Shown here: positions 42,290 to 49,827 of the stretch, one piece after another | Numbering within the stretch: position 1 is the first letter of the stretch | Layout of the letters: each line of letters begins with the position of its first letter | DNA from: F23-B02 sp963650165 | GTDB taxonomy: Bacteria > Bacillota > Clostridia > Oscillospirales > Oscillospiraceae | DNA length: 64,000 nucleotides | Reading direction: 5' to 3' | Assembly: GCA_963650165.1 (NCBI GenBank) | Contig: CAVJKX010000003.1 | Coordinates: 1-64,000 of the forward strand | Position numbers and translations under genes: made by a program | Notes under the pieces: model-generated | Database searches by the model: none | What the model saw: only the letters and a program-made list of their open reading frames with translations | What the model was told of the DNA's origin: nothing

Positions 42290-43960
42290 ATGGAAAAGAA
42301 ATGCTGGTATAAGGAAATGGCGGTGTACCAGATATGGTGCCGCAGCTTCTGCGACGGCAACGGCGACGGCATAGGAGACCTGTGGGGCGTGCTGTCGAAG
42401 CTCGACTACATCGCCTCGCTGAACGTTGACGGCATATGGTTCTCGCCGCTCTACCCCTCGCCTAACTCCGACTACGGCTACGACATATCCGACTATAAAA
42501 GCATCCACCCCGACTTCGGCGATCTGGACGTATTCAGACAGGTTCTCGACGCGGCGCACGAGCGCGGACTGCGCGTTTTCATGGACCTTGTCATCAATCA
42601 CACCTCGGACGAGCACGAGTGGTTCAGGGAAAGCCGCAAAAGCAAGGACAATCCCTACCGCGACTATTACTACTGGCGCCCCGGCAGGGGCAAAAAGCGC
42701 CCGCCGAACAACTGGGACAGTCTGTTCGAGGGCAGAGCCTGGGAATATGACGAAAAAACCGACGAGTGGTATATGCACATATTCTCAAAAAAGCAGCCCG
42801 ACCTCAACATGGCAAACCCCAAGGTGCGCGAGGAGGTCAAGGACATCATGCGCTTCTGGCTGGACATGGGCGTCGACGGCTTCCGCGAGGACGTCATAAC
42901 CTATATCGCCAAGGCAGACGGACTGCCGAGCGCAAAGATAAAGCTCCCTGCCGCGACGGGCATGCAGTATTACACCGATCTGCCGAAGGTGCACGATTAT
43001 CTTGCCGAGTTCAGGCGCGACGTTCTGGATTTCTACGACTGCTTCACCGTCGGCGAGGGGCCGCGCATGGAGCCCGAGGTCGCGCTGCGCTATGTGCGCG
43101 AGGGGCGGGACAAGGTTCTGGACATGATGATAAACTTTGCCCACATGGAGGCCGACTGCTTCATAACCGACTTCCTCCAGCGCCCCTTTGACCTCGTCAA
43201 GCTCAAAAAGGCCTTCACGAAATGGCAGACGCAGATGTACGGCAAGGGCTGGAACGCGCTGTACATGGAAAACCACGACCATCCGCGCATCATCAGCCGC
43301 TACGGCAGCGAAAAATACCGCGTCGAGAGCGGCAAGAGCATCGCGGCAAGCTATCTGTTCCAGCGCGGCACGCCCTTTGTGTATCAGGGGCAGGAGATCG
43401 GCATGGTCAACACGCCGCTGCGCAGTCTCGACGAATACAAGGACATAATGGTCAAAAACAACGCCCGCATAGCCCGCTCGCTCGGTCTTTCAAAGGAGCG
43501 TGTCCTGAAGCTTGCGCAGAAGGCCTCGCGCGACAATGCGCGCACCTGCATGCAGTGGTCGGACGCGCCCAACGCGGGCTTCACGAGCGGGAAGCCCTGG
43601 TTCGTGGTAAACGGCAACTATAAGGACATCAACGTCGAAAGCCAGCTTGACGATCCGAACAGCCTTCTCAGCTTCTACCGCAGCGCCCTGCAGTTCAGGC
43701 GTGACAATCCCATCGTCATATACGGCGACTACGCAGAGCACCTGCCGAAAAGCAAAGAGCTTTACGTCTACGAGCGGAACCTCGCGGGCAAAAAGCTCCT
43801 GGTCATATGCTCGTACTCGGAAAAATGCGTGCGCTTTGACGCTCCCGAGGGCATAACGCTCGACGAATCCAAGCAGGTATTCGGCAACTACGACTGCAAC
43901 TTTGTAATATCCAACGGCTTTACGACAAGGCCGTATGAAATGAGGGTGTATTTATTTTGA
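42290..43960 (+). CDS. GH13 alpha-glucosidase (oligo-1,6-glucosidase/trehalose-6-phosphate hydrolase type)
   Basis: 556 aa from the ATG at 42290 (GGAGAA upstream). GH13 blocks: YQIWCRSFCDGNGDGIGDL, MDLVINHTS, GFREDVI with the nucleophile Asp, TVGEGP with the acid/base Glu, and ENHDHPR with the third acid. The residue after block II is Ile (VINHTS), usual for enzymes cutting alpha-1,6 or other small oligosaccharides. No signal peptide, so cytoplasmic. Its stop overlaps the next ATG. Exact substrate uncertain. Confidence 0.92.
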   Translation: MEKKCWYKEMAVYQIWCRSFCDGNGDGIGDLWGVLSKLDYIASLNVDGIWFSPLYPSPNSDYGYDISDYKSIHPDFGDLDVFRQVLDAAHERGLRVFMDLVINHTSDEHEWFRESRKSKDNPYRDYYYWRPGRGKKRPPNNWDSLFEGRAWEYDEKTDEWYMHIFSKKQPDLNMANPKVREEVKDIMRFWLDMGVDGFREDVITYIAKADGLPSAKIKLPAATGMQYYTDLPKVHDYLAEFRRDVLDFYDCFTVGEGPRMEPEVALRYVREGRDKVLDMMINFAHMEADCFITDFLQRPFDLVKLKKAFTKWQTQMYGKGWNALYMENHDHPRIISRYGSEKYRVESGKSIAASYLFQRGTPFVYQGQEIGMVNTPLRSLDEYKDIMVKNNARIARSLGLSKERVLKLAQKASRDNARTCMQWSDAPNAGFTSGKPWFVVNGNYKDINVESQLDDPNSLLSFYRSALQFRRDNPIVIYGDYAEHLPKSKELYVYERNLAGKKLLVICSYSEKCVRFDAPEGITLDESKQVFGNYDCNFVISNGFTTRPYEMRVYLF

Positions 43961-44424
43961 TGAGAAAAATCAACCGCGCGATCACCGACTTTGACGAGAT
44001 AAAGGCGCTTATCGAAAAGTGCGACACCGTGCGCCTCGGCTTTGCCGACGGCGGCGAGGCCTACATCGTGCCGCTCTCCTTCGGCTTTGAGGCTGAAAAC
44101 GGCGTGTTTACCTTCTACGTTCACGGCGCGAAGCTCGGCCGGAGGCATGAGCTTGCCGCGAAAAACTCCCGTGTGTGCGTCGAGGCCGACCTGTGCCTCG
44201 GCTATGTCGAGCTTGAGGGCGGCGCGCAGACGGCGGACTACAAGAGCTTCATCGGCTACGGAGAGATAAGCGAGATCCGCGGCGAGGAGGCCGTCAAGGG
44301 GCTCAATCTCATGTGCGCCCACTGCGGCTTTGATAAGATCGGCTGCACCGAGGCCGTGATCAACGCGACCTGCGTGGAGAAGATCGTCGTGAGCGAATTT
44401 TCCGCAAAGCAGCGTTTTAAATGA
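43960..44424 (+). CDS. Pyridoxamine 5'-phosphate oxidase-like (Nim-type) protein
   Basis: 154 aa. The flavin-binding split barrel has the Nim-like opening (TVRLGFADGGEAYIVPLSFGFE) and C-terminal CAHCGFDKIGCTEAVI. Related proteins bind FMN or heme and include nitroimidazole-resistance reductases; the actual substrate cannot be inferred. Start overlaps the glucosidase stop, so the two are coupled. A terminator follows. Confidence 0.88.
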   Translation: MRKINRAITDFDEIKALIEKCDTVRLGFADGGEAYIVPLSFGFEAENGVFTFYVHGAKLGRRHELAAKNSRVCVEADLCLGYVELEGGAQTADYKSFIGYGEISEIRGEEAVKGLNLMCAHCGFDKIGCTEAVINATCVEKIVVSEFSAKQRFK

Positions 44425-44448
44425 TTTCATATTAATTGGCAAATTTTT

Positions 44449-44476
44449 AACCACAGGGCCGGAAGGTCCTGTGGTT
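44449..44476 (+). terminator. Terminator of glucosidase/Nim-like operon
   Basis: AACCACAGG pairs with CCTGTGGTT, then TTATTAT. Confidence 0.8.
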
Positions 44477-44804
44477 TTATTATGCGAACAATCGCCGTTT
44501 TCTTTGTTCGCACAGGGAAACTTTTAGCTTTTTCTATAAATTTCTTGCAAATTTTTTGTGCAGAAGCGCCTTAAAATTGTGTCATCAGAGCGTGATTTTG
44601 TCGTTTTTGTGCGGCTTTTCGGAGCCTTTTTCGCTCCCAGAAAGCGGTTTTGCGCAAATTTTTAAGCAGTTTTTCCGACAGTGCCCGTTTACATTCCGTT
44701 CGTCTTTTTGAACCGCACAAATTTTGACGCATTTCGTGCCGATAATTATTATAGCGGCATATGACATAACACGAAAGCTTCGGTTCCTTGTCGCTTCACG
44801 GCAA

Positions 44805-44848
44805 GAATTCGTATCTGAAAGGAATTCATACCTCATTTAAAAGAATTC
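44805..44848. repeat. Three direct GAATTC-TA repeats
   Basis: Copies of (A/G)GAATTC(G/A)T at 44805, 44822 and 44843, spaced 17 and 21 bases. GAATTC is itself palindromic. Possibly operator sites for the downstream permease operon. Confidence 0.45.
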
Positions 44849-44897
44849 ATAATTCAATATATATCCCGGCTTTTAAAAGCCAGGCTTTCTCTCCCGA

Positions 44898-44950
44898 GAG
44901 CTCTGCGACCAAGGAATTGTTTATGCATATTCCTGTTCGTCGCAGAGCTC
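44898..44950 (+). terminator. Strong hairpin with T-rich tail upstream of permease
   Basis: A 12-bp perfect stem GAGCTCTGCGAC/GTCGCAGAGCTC, with an inner AGGAAT/ATTCCT stem, followed by TTTGTTTGTTATTT. It either ends an untranslated leader transcript or is an attenuator. A -10-like TATAAT lies downstream, so the permease can also be started after it. Confidence 0.6.
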
Positions 44951-45066
44951 TTTGTTTGTTATTTAGCAGTCATAGCTTGTACATTACGGCAGCCATACGG
45001 GGCGCATTATAATAAATTTGTGTTTCAAAAACAGAGATAGAAAGAAACAGAAAAGGAGACTTAGAA

Positions 45067-46833
45067 ATGCAAAAGAATCAATCGAAACAATTCATGGGAT
45101 TTATCCTCACAACCGCGGCGACCTTCCTGCTCGGGCTTATAATGACGCTCACGGGAAACACCGCCTCAAGTGATACTGGCAGCGGCATTATGCCGGTCAT
45201 AACCTTTATCCTCGCGTTTATGCCCATACTCATCGTTCTTATCGGCATGGTCGGCTTTGACCTGCCCGGCATGAAGGTCGCGCCGTTCGCGTTCGTTCTG
45301 GCGGTCCTTCTCACGCTGACCTACTTCATGGATCCGACTCTCACCTACGCTCAGGAGGGTTCAAAGATCTGGGCTCAGACCTGGTCCGGCATCCAGAGCG
45401 CGATCTTCATCGTAGGGCTTATCTTCTTCTCGTTCCTCATCCTTGACATGATGCAGACCTCCGGCGCAATGGACGTCGTTAAGCGCGCGCTGGCCGGCAT
45501 TTCCGAAGACCGCCGCGTTCAGCTGATCATAGTCGGTCTGTTCGTCCCCATCTTCATGGAAGGCGCGGCCGGCGCAGGCACCCCCGCGGCGATCGCGGCG
45601 CCCTTCATGGTCGGCCTCGGCTTTAACCCCGTTCTCGCGGTCGTCGTCGCGCTGATGGCCGACGGCGTATGTACCTCCTTCGGCGGCTCCGGCCTTACCA
45701 CCATGAGCGGCGGCCAGGACCTCGTCACCGCGGGCGTTTCCACCGCAGACCTCAACTTCGCGGCAGCGGGTCTCTTCCATATGATCGGCATCCTCGTAAT
45801 GCCCTTCCTCATCATTGCGTTCGCCTACGGCAAGAAGGGCTTCAAGGGCAAGGGCATCACCGCCTACGCGCTCTACAGCGGCGTTCTCGGCGGCCTGGTA
45901 ATGTTCCTTCTGTCCAACTACATCGGCGGCGTCGTCACCGATATCGGCACCGGCCTTATCGGCATCGTCCTCGCCATCCTCGGCACCAAGCTTATAAAGA
46001 TCGAAACTCCCGAGGAGTTCGTAAACCAGGTCCCCAAGCGCGACGGCAAGGAGAAGTACAGCATCGTGCGTGCACTTTCCCCCTACCTCTTCATCATGGT
46101 CCTCTTCCCCAGCATCCTCACCGGCTGCAAGTACATCCCCTGCGACATCGTAAACGCAAGCACGGGCGCAGCATACGGCAACTACTGGAGCTATTTCGTC
46201 GGTCTGCTGACCTACAACGGCTGGATCGACTGCCTGCTCTTTATCGTATCCATTCTCAGCGTTCTGACCCTCAGATACGGCTTCGGCACCTACTGGGACA
46301 GCGTGAAGCGCTCGTTTAAGAAGGTCATCGCGGTGTTCGTCATCATGGCGGCTCTCTACTCCGTTGCAAACATCATGAAGATCCCCTACATGACCACCGC
46401 CGACGGCGAGTCGATCTCCATGATCATCCGCCTGGCGCTGGATATCTCCAACGCCGCAGGTCCTCTCTACCCCGCAGCGGCCGTTCTCATCGGCGCTATC
46501 GGCGCATTCATCACCGGCACGAACCTCGGCTCGAACCAGCTGTTTGCCCATATGCATATCGTTGCTTCCGAAAACCTCGGCATCAACACCATCATGACCT
46601 TCGCCTGCAACAACGGCGGCGGCTCGCTCGGCAACATGATCTGCCCCAACAACGTCACCGCGGCCTGCGCGACGGTCGGCCTGATGGGCGAGGAAAGCAA
46701 GGTCATGAAGCGCGTAGCTCTCATGTTCCTGATCTGCTGTGTGCTCTACATGGTCATCGGTACGCTCTACGTCTATGTGCTCCTGCCCCATGTTGACGTC
46801 AACACCGCACACCTGATCAGCGCCATGGGCTGA
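45067..46833 (+). CDS. Lactate permease family transporter
   Basis: 588 aa with about 13-14 membrane helices. Characteristic stretches: VGLFVPIFMEGAAGAGTPAA near 160, GVCTSFGGSGLTT near 200 and ITGTNLGSNQLFAHMH near 480, which match LldP/LctP permeases (TC 2.A.14), carriers of lactate, glycolate and other 2-hydroxy acids with protons. It is followed after 90 bases by a LarA-like isomerase, implying uptake then stereochemical conversion of a 2-hydroxy acid. Substrate not proven. AGGAGAC site present. Confidence 0.9.
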   Translation: MQKNQSKQFMGFILTTAATFLLGLIMTLTGNTASSDTGSGIMPVITFILAFMPILIVLIGMVGFDLPGMKVAPFAFVLAVLLTLTYFMDPTLTYAQEGSKIWAQTWSGIQSAIFIVGLIFFSFLILDMMQTSGAMDVVKRALAGISEDRRVQLIIVGLFVPIFMEGAAGAGTPAAIAAPFMVGLGFNPVLAVVVALMADGVCTSFGGSGLTTMSGGQDLVTAGVSTADLNFAAAGLFHMIGILVMPFLIIAFAYGKKGFKGKGITAYALYSGVLGGLVMFLLSNYIGGVVTDIGTGLIGIVLAILGTKLIKIETPEEFVNQVPKRDGKEKYSIVRALSPYLFIMVLFPSILTGCKYIPCDIVNASTGAAYGNYWSYFVGLLTYNGWIDCLLFIVSILSVLTLRYGFGTYWDSVKRSFKKVIAVFVIMAALYSVANIMKIPYMTTADGESISMIIRLALDISNAAGPLYPAAAVLIGAIGAFITGTNLGSNQLFAHMHIVASENLGINTIMTFACNNGGGSLGNMICPNNVTAACATVGLMGEESKVMKRVALMFLICCVLYMVIGTLYVYVLLPHVDVNTAHLISAMG

Positions 46834-46866
46834 CGGATCGCAGCATCCGGATCATTCAAATAAATG

Positions 46867-46891
46867 CGGGTGCGGTCTCCGGCCGTACCCG
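46867..46891 (+). other. Intercistronic stem-loop
   Basis: A 9-bp stem (CGGGTGCGG with CCGTACCCG, one G-T pair) between the permease and the LarA-like gene, with no T-run. It may adjust relative expression of the two genes. Confidence 0.45.
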
Positions 46892-46923
46892 TACAAGGAA
46901 AAATTATATTGGAGGTAAGACAA

Positions 46924-48222
46924 ATGCAGTTTCCCAAACTCGATAAAAAGTCCCTCATTGACGACATTGAGCTGCCGAAGATGGTCAAGGTACACCAGTC
47001 GTATCCCGACATTGACCTTCCCGACCCCATCAAGACCCTGCAGGAGCAGCTGCTCACTCTGGACGACGCGACCGTCGCCGGACTTAAAGGCAAGCGCATA
47101 GGCATAACCGCCGGCAGTCGCGGCATGCCCTTCTACAAGGAGCAGGTCAAGCTGATGTGCGACCAGCTCAAGGCCTGGGGCGCGGAGCCCTTCGTGTTCC
47201 CCTCCATGGGCAGCCACGCCGGCGCCAGCGCCGAGGGGCAGAAGGCGCATCTTGCACAGTTCGGCATCTGCGAGGAGTATCTGGGCGTTCCCGTTCTCTC
47301 GACGATGGAGGTCGTCACCGTCGCAACGCTCGACGACGGTCTGCCCGTATACTGCGACAAGTACGCATACGAGGCCGACGGCATCATAATCTTCAACAAG
47401 ATAAAGCCGCACACCCATTTCAAGTACAAGCACGAGTCCGGCCTGCTCAAGATGATCTGCATCGGCGTCGGCAAGCATCAGGGCGCCGCCGCCTTCCACT
47501 CCTGGGGCTATGACGATTTCGGTCCCAACCTTGTGCGCGTCTGCGAGGAGTTTCTCAAGCACGTCAACGTCGTGTTCTCCGTCGGCGTGGTCCAGAGCCC
47601 CACGGACAACATATGCAGGATCGAGGTCATCCCCACCGACAAGTTCTTCGAGCGCGACGCGGCTCTCCAGGCCTACGCCAAGGAGATCATGCCCCGCCTG
47701 AAGCTCCCCAGGATCGACGTTCTCGTTATCGACGAGATCGGCAAGGAGATATCCGGCGCGGGCATGGACCCCAACGTCACCGGCAGGACCGAGCGCTTCG
47801 GCCAGAACATTCTTTTCAGGGAGATCACTCCGGACATTGAAAAGATAGTCGTTCTCGACGTAACCGCAAAGTCTCACGGCAACGCGGTCGGCGTGGGCGT
47901 GGCCGATATCGTCAGCTACCGCCTTGTCAATAAGATAAACTTCGCCGATTTCTACACCAACATCATCACCGCCAAGAGCTTCAAGATGGGCGCAATGCCT
48001 CTGTACGGCAACAGCGACGAGGATGCGATAAAGATGGCCGCCGCACACTCCTTCCTGCGCGACCCAAACAACGCGAAGATCGTCAGAATAAAGAACACCC
48101 TCATGCTCGAGGACATCGAGTGCTCCGTAAGCCTGCTTGACGAGATAGCCAAGCACGACGATATGGAGGTCACCTCCGAGCCCTACGACTGGTCGTTCGA
48201 CGAAGAAGGCAACCTTTTCTGA
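46924..48222 (+). CDS. LarA-like nickel-pincer-cofactor isomerase (DUF2088 family)
   Basis: 432 aa from the ATG at 46924 (GGAGG upstream). LarA-type features: GITAGSRGMPFY, GSHAGASAEG, FNKIKPHTHFKYKH and KSHGNAVGVGV. LarA-like enzymes use a nickel-pincer nucleotide attached to a Lys to racemise or epimerise 2-hydroxy acids. The cofactor genes larB, larC and larE are not in this window and must exist elsewhere if the enzyme is active. The position behind a lactate-type permease supports a hydroxy-acid substrate; which one is unknown. Confidence 0.85.
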   Translation: MQFPKLDKKSLIDDIELPKMVKVHQSYPDIDLPDPIKTLQEQLLTLDDATVAGLKGKRIGITAGSRGMPFYKEQVKLMCDQLKAWGAEPFVFPSMGSHAGASAEGQKAHLAQFGICEEYLGVPVLSTMEVVTVATLDDGLPVYCDKYAYEADGIIIFNKIKPHTHFKYKHESGLLKMICIGVGKHQGAAAFHSWGYDDFGPNLVRVCEEFLKHVNVVFSVGVVQSPTDNICRIEVIPTDKFFERDAALQAYAKEIMPRLKLPRIDVLVIDEIGKEISGAGMDPNVTGRTERFGQNILFREITPDIEKIVVLDVTAKSHGNAVGVGVADIVSYRLVNKINFADFYTNIITAKSFKMGAMPLYGNSDEDAIKMAAAHSFLRDPNNAKIVRIKNTLMLEDIECSVSLLDEIAKHDDMEVTSEPYDWSFDEEGNLF

Positions 48223-48239
48223 TCTCATGCACATATACG

Positions 48240-48269
48240 AAAACCCCTGCCGTGCGCGGCAGGGGTTTT
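48240..48269. terminator. Bidirectional intrinsic terminator
   Basis: AAAACCCCTGCCG pairs with CGGCAGGGGTTTT between the convergent LarA-like gene and the exporter gene. Confidence 0.9.
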
Positions 48270-48290
48270 CGTATACAATATAAATAATTA

Positions 48291-48752
48291 TTACACGATC
48301 GTGCCGATATGGATAACGCCGTATGTAAGAGCCAGCACTATAAGTCCCGCGGCGGCGACGCCCATGCCGATGGAGGGCAGCGCCCTTTTAAGGCGCATAT
48401 CCAGAAGCGAGGCCACGAGAGCACCCGTCCACGCGCCGGTCCCGGGCAGCGGTATCGCAACGAGGACGAACAGTCCCCAGAAGCTGCAGGTCTGAACGGT
48501 CTGCGCCTTTTCCCTGCCGCGGTTTTCGACAAAATTCGTGACTGAGTCGAGGACATGGTGCTTTTTCATCAGGTCGATCACTTTTCGCGTCAGCAGGATG
48601 AGAAAGGGCACGGGCAGCATGTTGCCCACGACGCCTACGGCAAAGGCCGTCCACGGGTCAAGCCCCGCGGCAACGCCGACCGGTATCGCGCCGCGTATCT
48701 CGAGTATCGGCAGCATGGCCGTTACAAGCGTTTTCAGGATAGCTTCAAGCAT
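48291..48752 (-). CDS. Small multidrug-export family membrane protein
   Basis: 153 aa, about four hydrophobic segments. The start LPILEIRGAIPVGVAAGLD and the GNMLPVPFLILL and PLPGTGAWTGAL stretches are typical of PF06695 proteins (annotated small multi-drug export). True transport activity of the family is poorly characterised. It lies 14 nt after the MBL-fold gene on the same strand, ending the recJ-relA-dtd transcript. Confidence 0.87.
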   Translation of the reverse strand: MLEAILKTLVTAMLPILEIRGAIPVGVAAGLDPWTAFAVGVVGNMLPVPFLILLTRKVIDLMKKHHVLDSVTNFVENRGREKAQTVQTCSFWGLFVLVAIPLPGTGAWTGALVASLLDMRLKRALPSIGMGVAAAGLIVLALTYGVIHIGTIV

Positions 48753-48766
48753 CGCCTTCTCCGTGA

Positions 48767-49384
48767 TCAGTAATTTGCCGTCGCCTCGCGGCAGTAGTGA
48801 TTGAAGCGGCGCTCACGCTCGAGCGTGGTGCTGTCCATATGGCCGGGATAGACCTCATAGTCGCCGGGGAGCTCGCAGAGCTTTTTGAGCGAGCGCAGCT
48901 CGGTCTCCGTATCGCCGCCGGGCAGATCGGTCCTGCCGCAGCTTCCGCGAAACAGCGTATCTCCGACAAACAGCGCGTTTTCGCAAACGAGGCTCACACC
49001 GCCGGGGGTGTGCCCCGGAGTTGCGATGACCTTAAAGCTGAGCCCGGCCTCGGTGACGGTATCGCCGTCGTCATAATGCCTGCCGCCCTCGGGGAGCTTG
49101 AACATCATGCCGCTCATGCCGACCTTATAGCCCTCGTCGCGCGCATTTATATAAACGGTGCAGCCTGTCTCCTCCGCTATGGCGTTCACGGCGCCGACAT
49201 GGTCAAAGTGACCGTGCGTGAGCATGATGGCCTTGCATTTGAGCTTGTTCGATTCGATATAATCCATTATGGTATTGCTCTCGTCTCCGGGGTCTATGAC
49301 CACACATTCGAGCGTTTGCTCGTTTATAACGACATAGCAGTTGGTCTCGAGCTGACCGACGGGCAGGGTTTTTATATTCATCAT
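48767..49384 (-). CDS. MBL-fold hydrolase, glyoxalase II-like
   Basis: 205 aa. The metal motif THGHFDHVG near residue 56 plus the later ATPGHTPGG, FVGDTLF and YPGHMD ligands form a complete metallo-beta-lactamase site. Small GloB-like enzymes cleave thioesters such as S-lactoylglutathione, but many members have other roles. Start overlaps the dtd stop in an ATGA junction. mgsA in the same window makes methylglyoxal, which gives a possible but unproven link. Confidence 0.9.
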   Translation of the reverse strand: MMNIKTLPVGQLETNCYVVINEQTLECVVIDPGDESNTIMDYIESNKLKCKAIMLTHGHFDHVGAVNAIAEETGCTVYINARDEGYKVGMSGMMFKLPEGGRHYDDGDTVTEAGLSFKVIATPGHTPGGVSLVCENALFVGDTLFRGSCGRTDLPGGDTETELRSLKKLCELPGDYEVYPGHMDSTTLERERRFNHYCREATANY

Positions 49385-49827
49385 CAAAGCTCCTTTGTGT
49401 CAAGAATAATTGTAACGGGGCCGTCGTTCACCGACTCCACCTTCATTTCCGCGCCGAACTCGCCCGTTCCGACCTCAAAGCCGCGCTCCCGGCACTCGGC
49501 AATGACCTTCTCGTACAGCGGTATGGCCTTCTCGGGGCGGGCGGCCTTTGAAAAGCCGGGGCGGCGCGACTTGCAGTCGGCAAACAGCGTAAACTGGCTT
49601 ATTATAAGCAGCTGCGCTCCCGCGTCGGCGGGATTTACGTTCATCTTCCCCGCCTCGTCCTCGAATATCCTCAGTCCGCAGATCTTATCGGCGATCTTCA
49701 GCGCTTCCTTTTCCCCGTCGTCCTCATGGACGCCCAGCAGGATCAGAAAGCCCTTGCCTATGCTGCTTTTGACCTTTCCGTCTATCGCTACCGAGGCACT
49801 GTCTACCCTCGTCAGAACAGCTCTCAT
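49384..49827 (-). CDS. dtd: D-aminoacyl-tRNA deacylase
   Basis: 147 aa, normal length. N-terminal MRAVLTRVDSASVAIDGKV, the SQFTLFADCKSRRPGFSKA motif near residue 78, and the NDGPVTIILDT motif at the C-terminus (Gly-Pro discriminating D from L residues) define DTD. It removes D-amino acids and glycine mischarged on tRNA. Overlaps relA by 4 bases. Confidence 0.97.
   Translation of the reverse strand: MRAVLTRVDSASVAIDGKVKSSIGKGFLILLGVHEDDGEKEALKIADKICGLRIFEDEAGKMNVNPADAGAQLLIISQFTLFADCKSRRPGFSKAARPEKAIPLYEKVIAECRERGFEVGTGEFGAEMKVESVNDGPVTIILDTKEL

Larger units (their letters stand above)
44425..45066. other. 642-bp gene-free interval upstream of the permease gene
   Basis: Contains the Nim-gene terminator, a TGCGAACA/TGTTCGCA hairpin (44483-44512), an AT-rich low-complexity stretch (44515-44760), three GAATTC repeats (44805-44848), a strong terminator-like hairpin (44898-44950) and a weak promoter before the permease (TTACGG 44984-44989, 18 nt, TATAAT 45008-45013). 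Minus-strand open frames here look spurious. This long leader suggests the permease operon is regulated. Confidence 0.65.

Noticed and set aside
44585..44836. 83-residue minus-strand frame before the permease
   Set aside because: Low-complexity AT-rich DNA, no ribosome site, no recognisable protein features.
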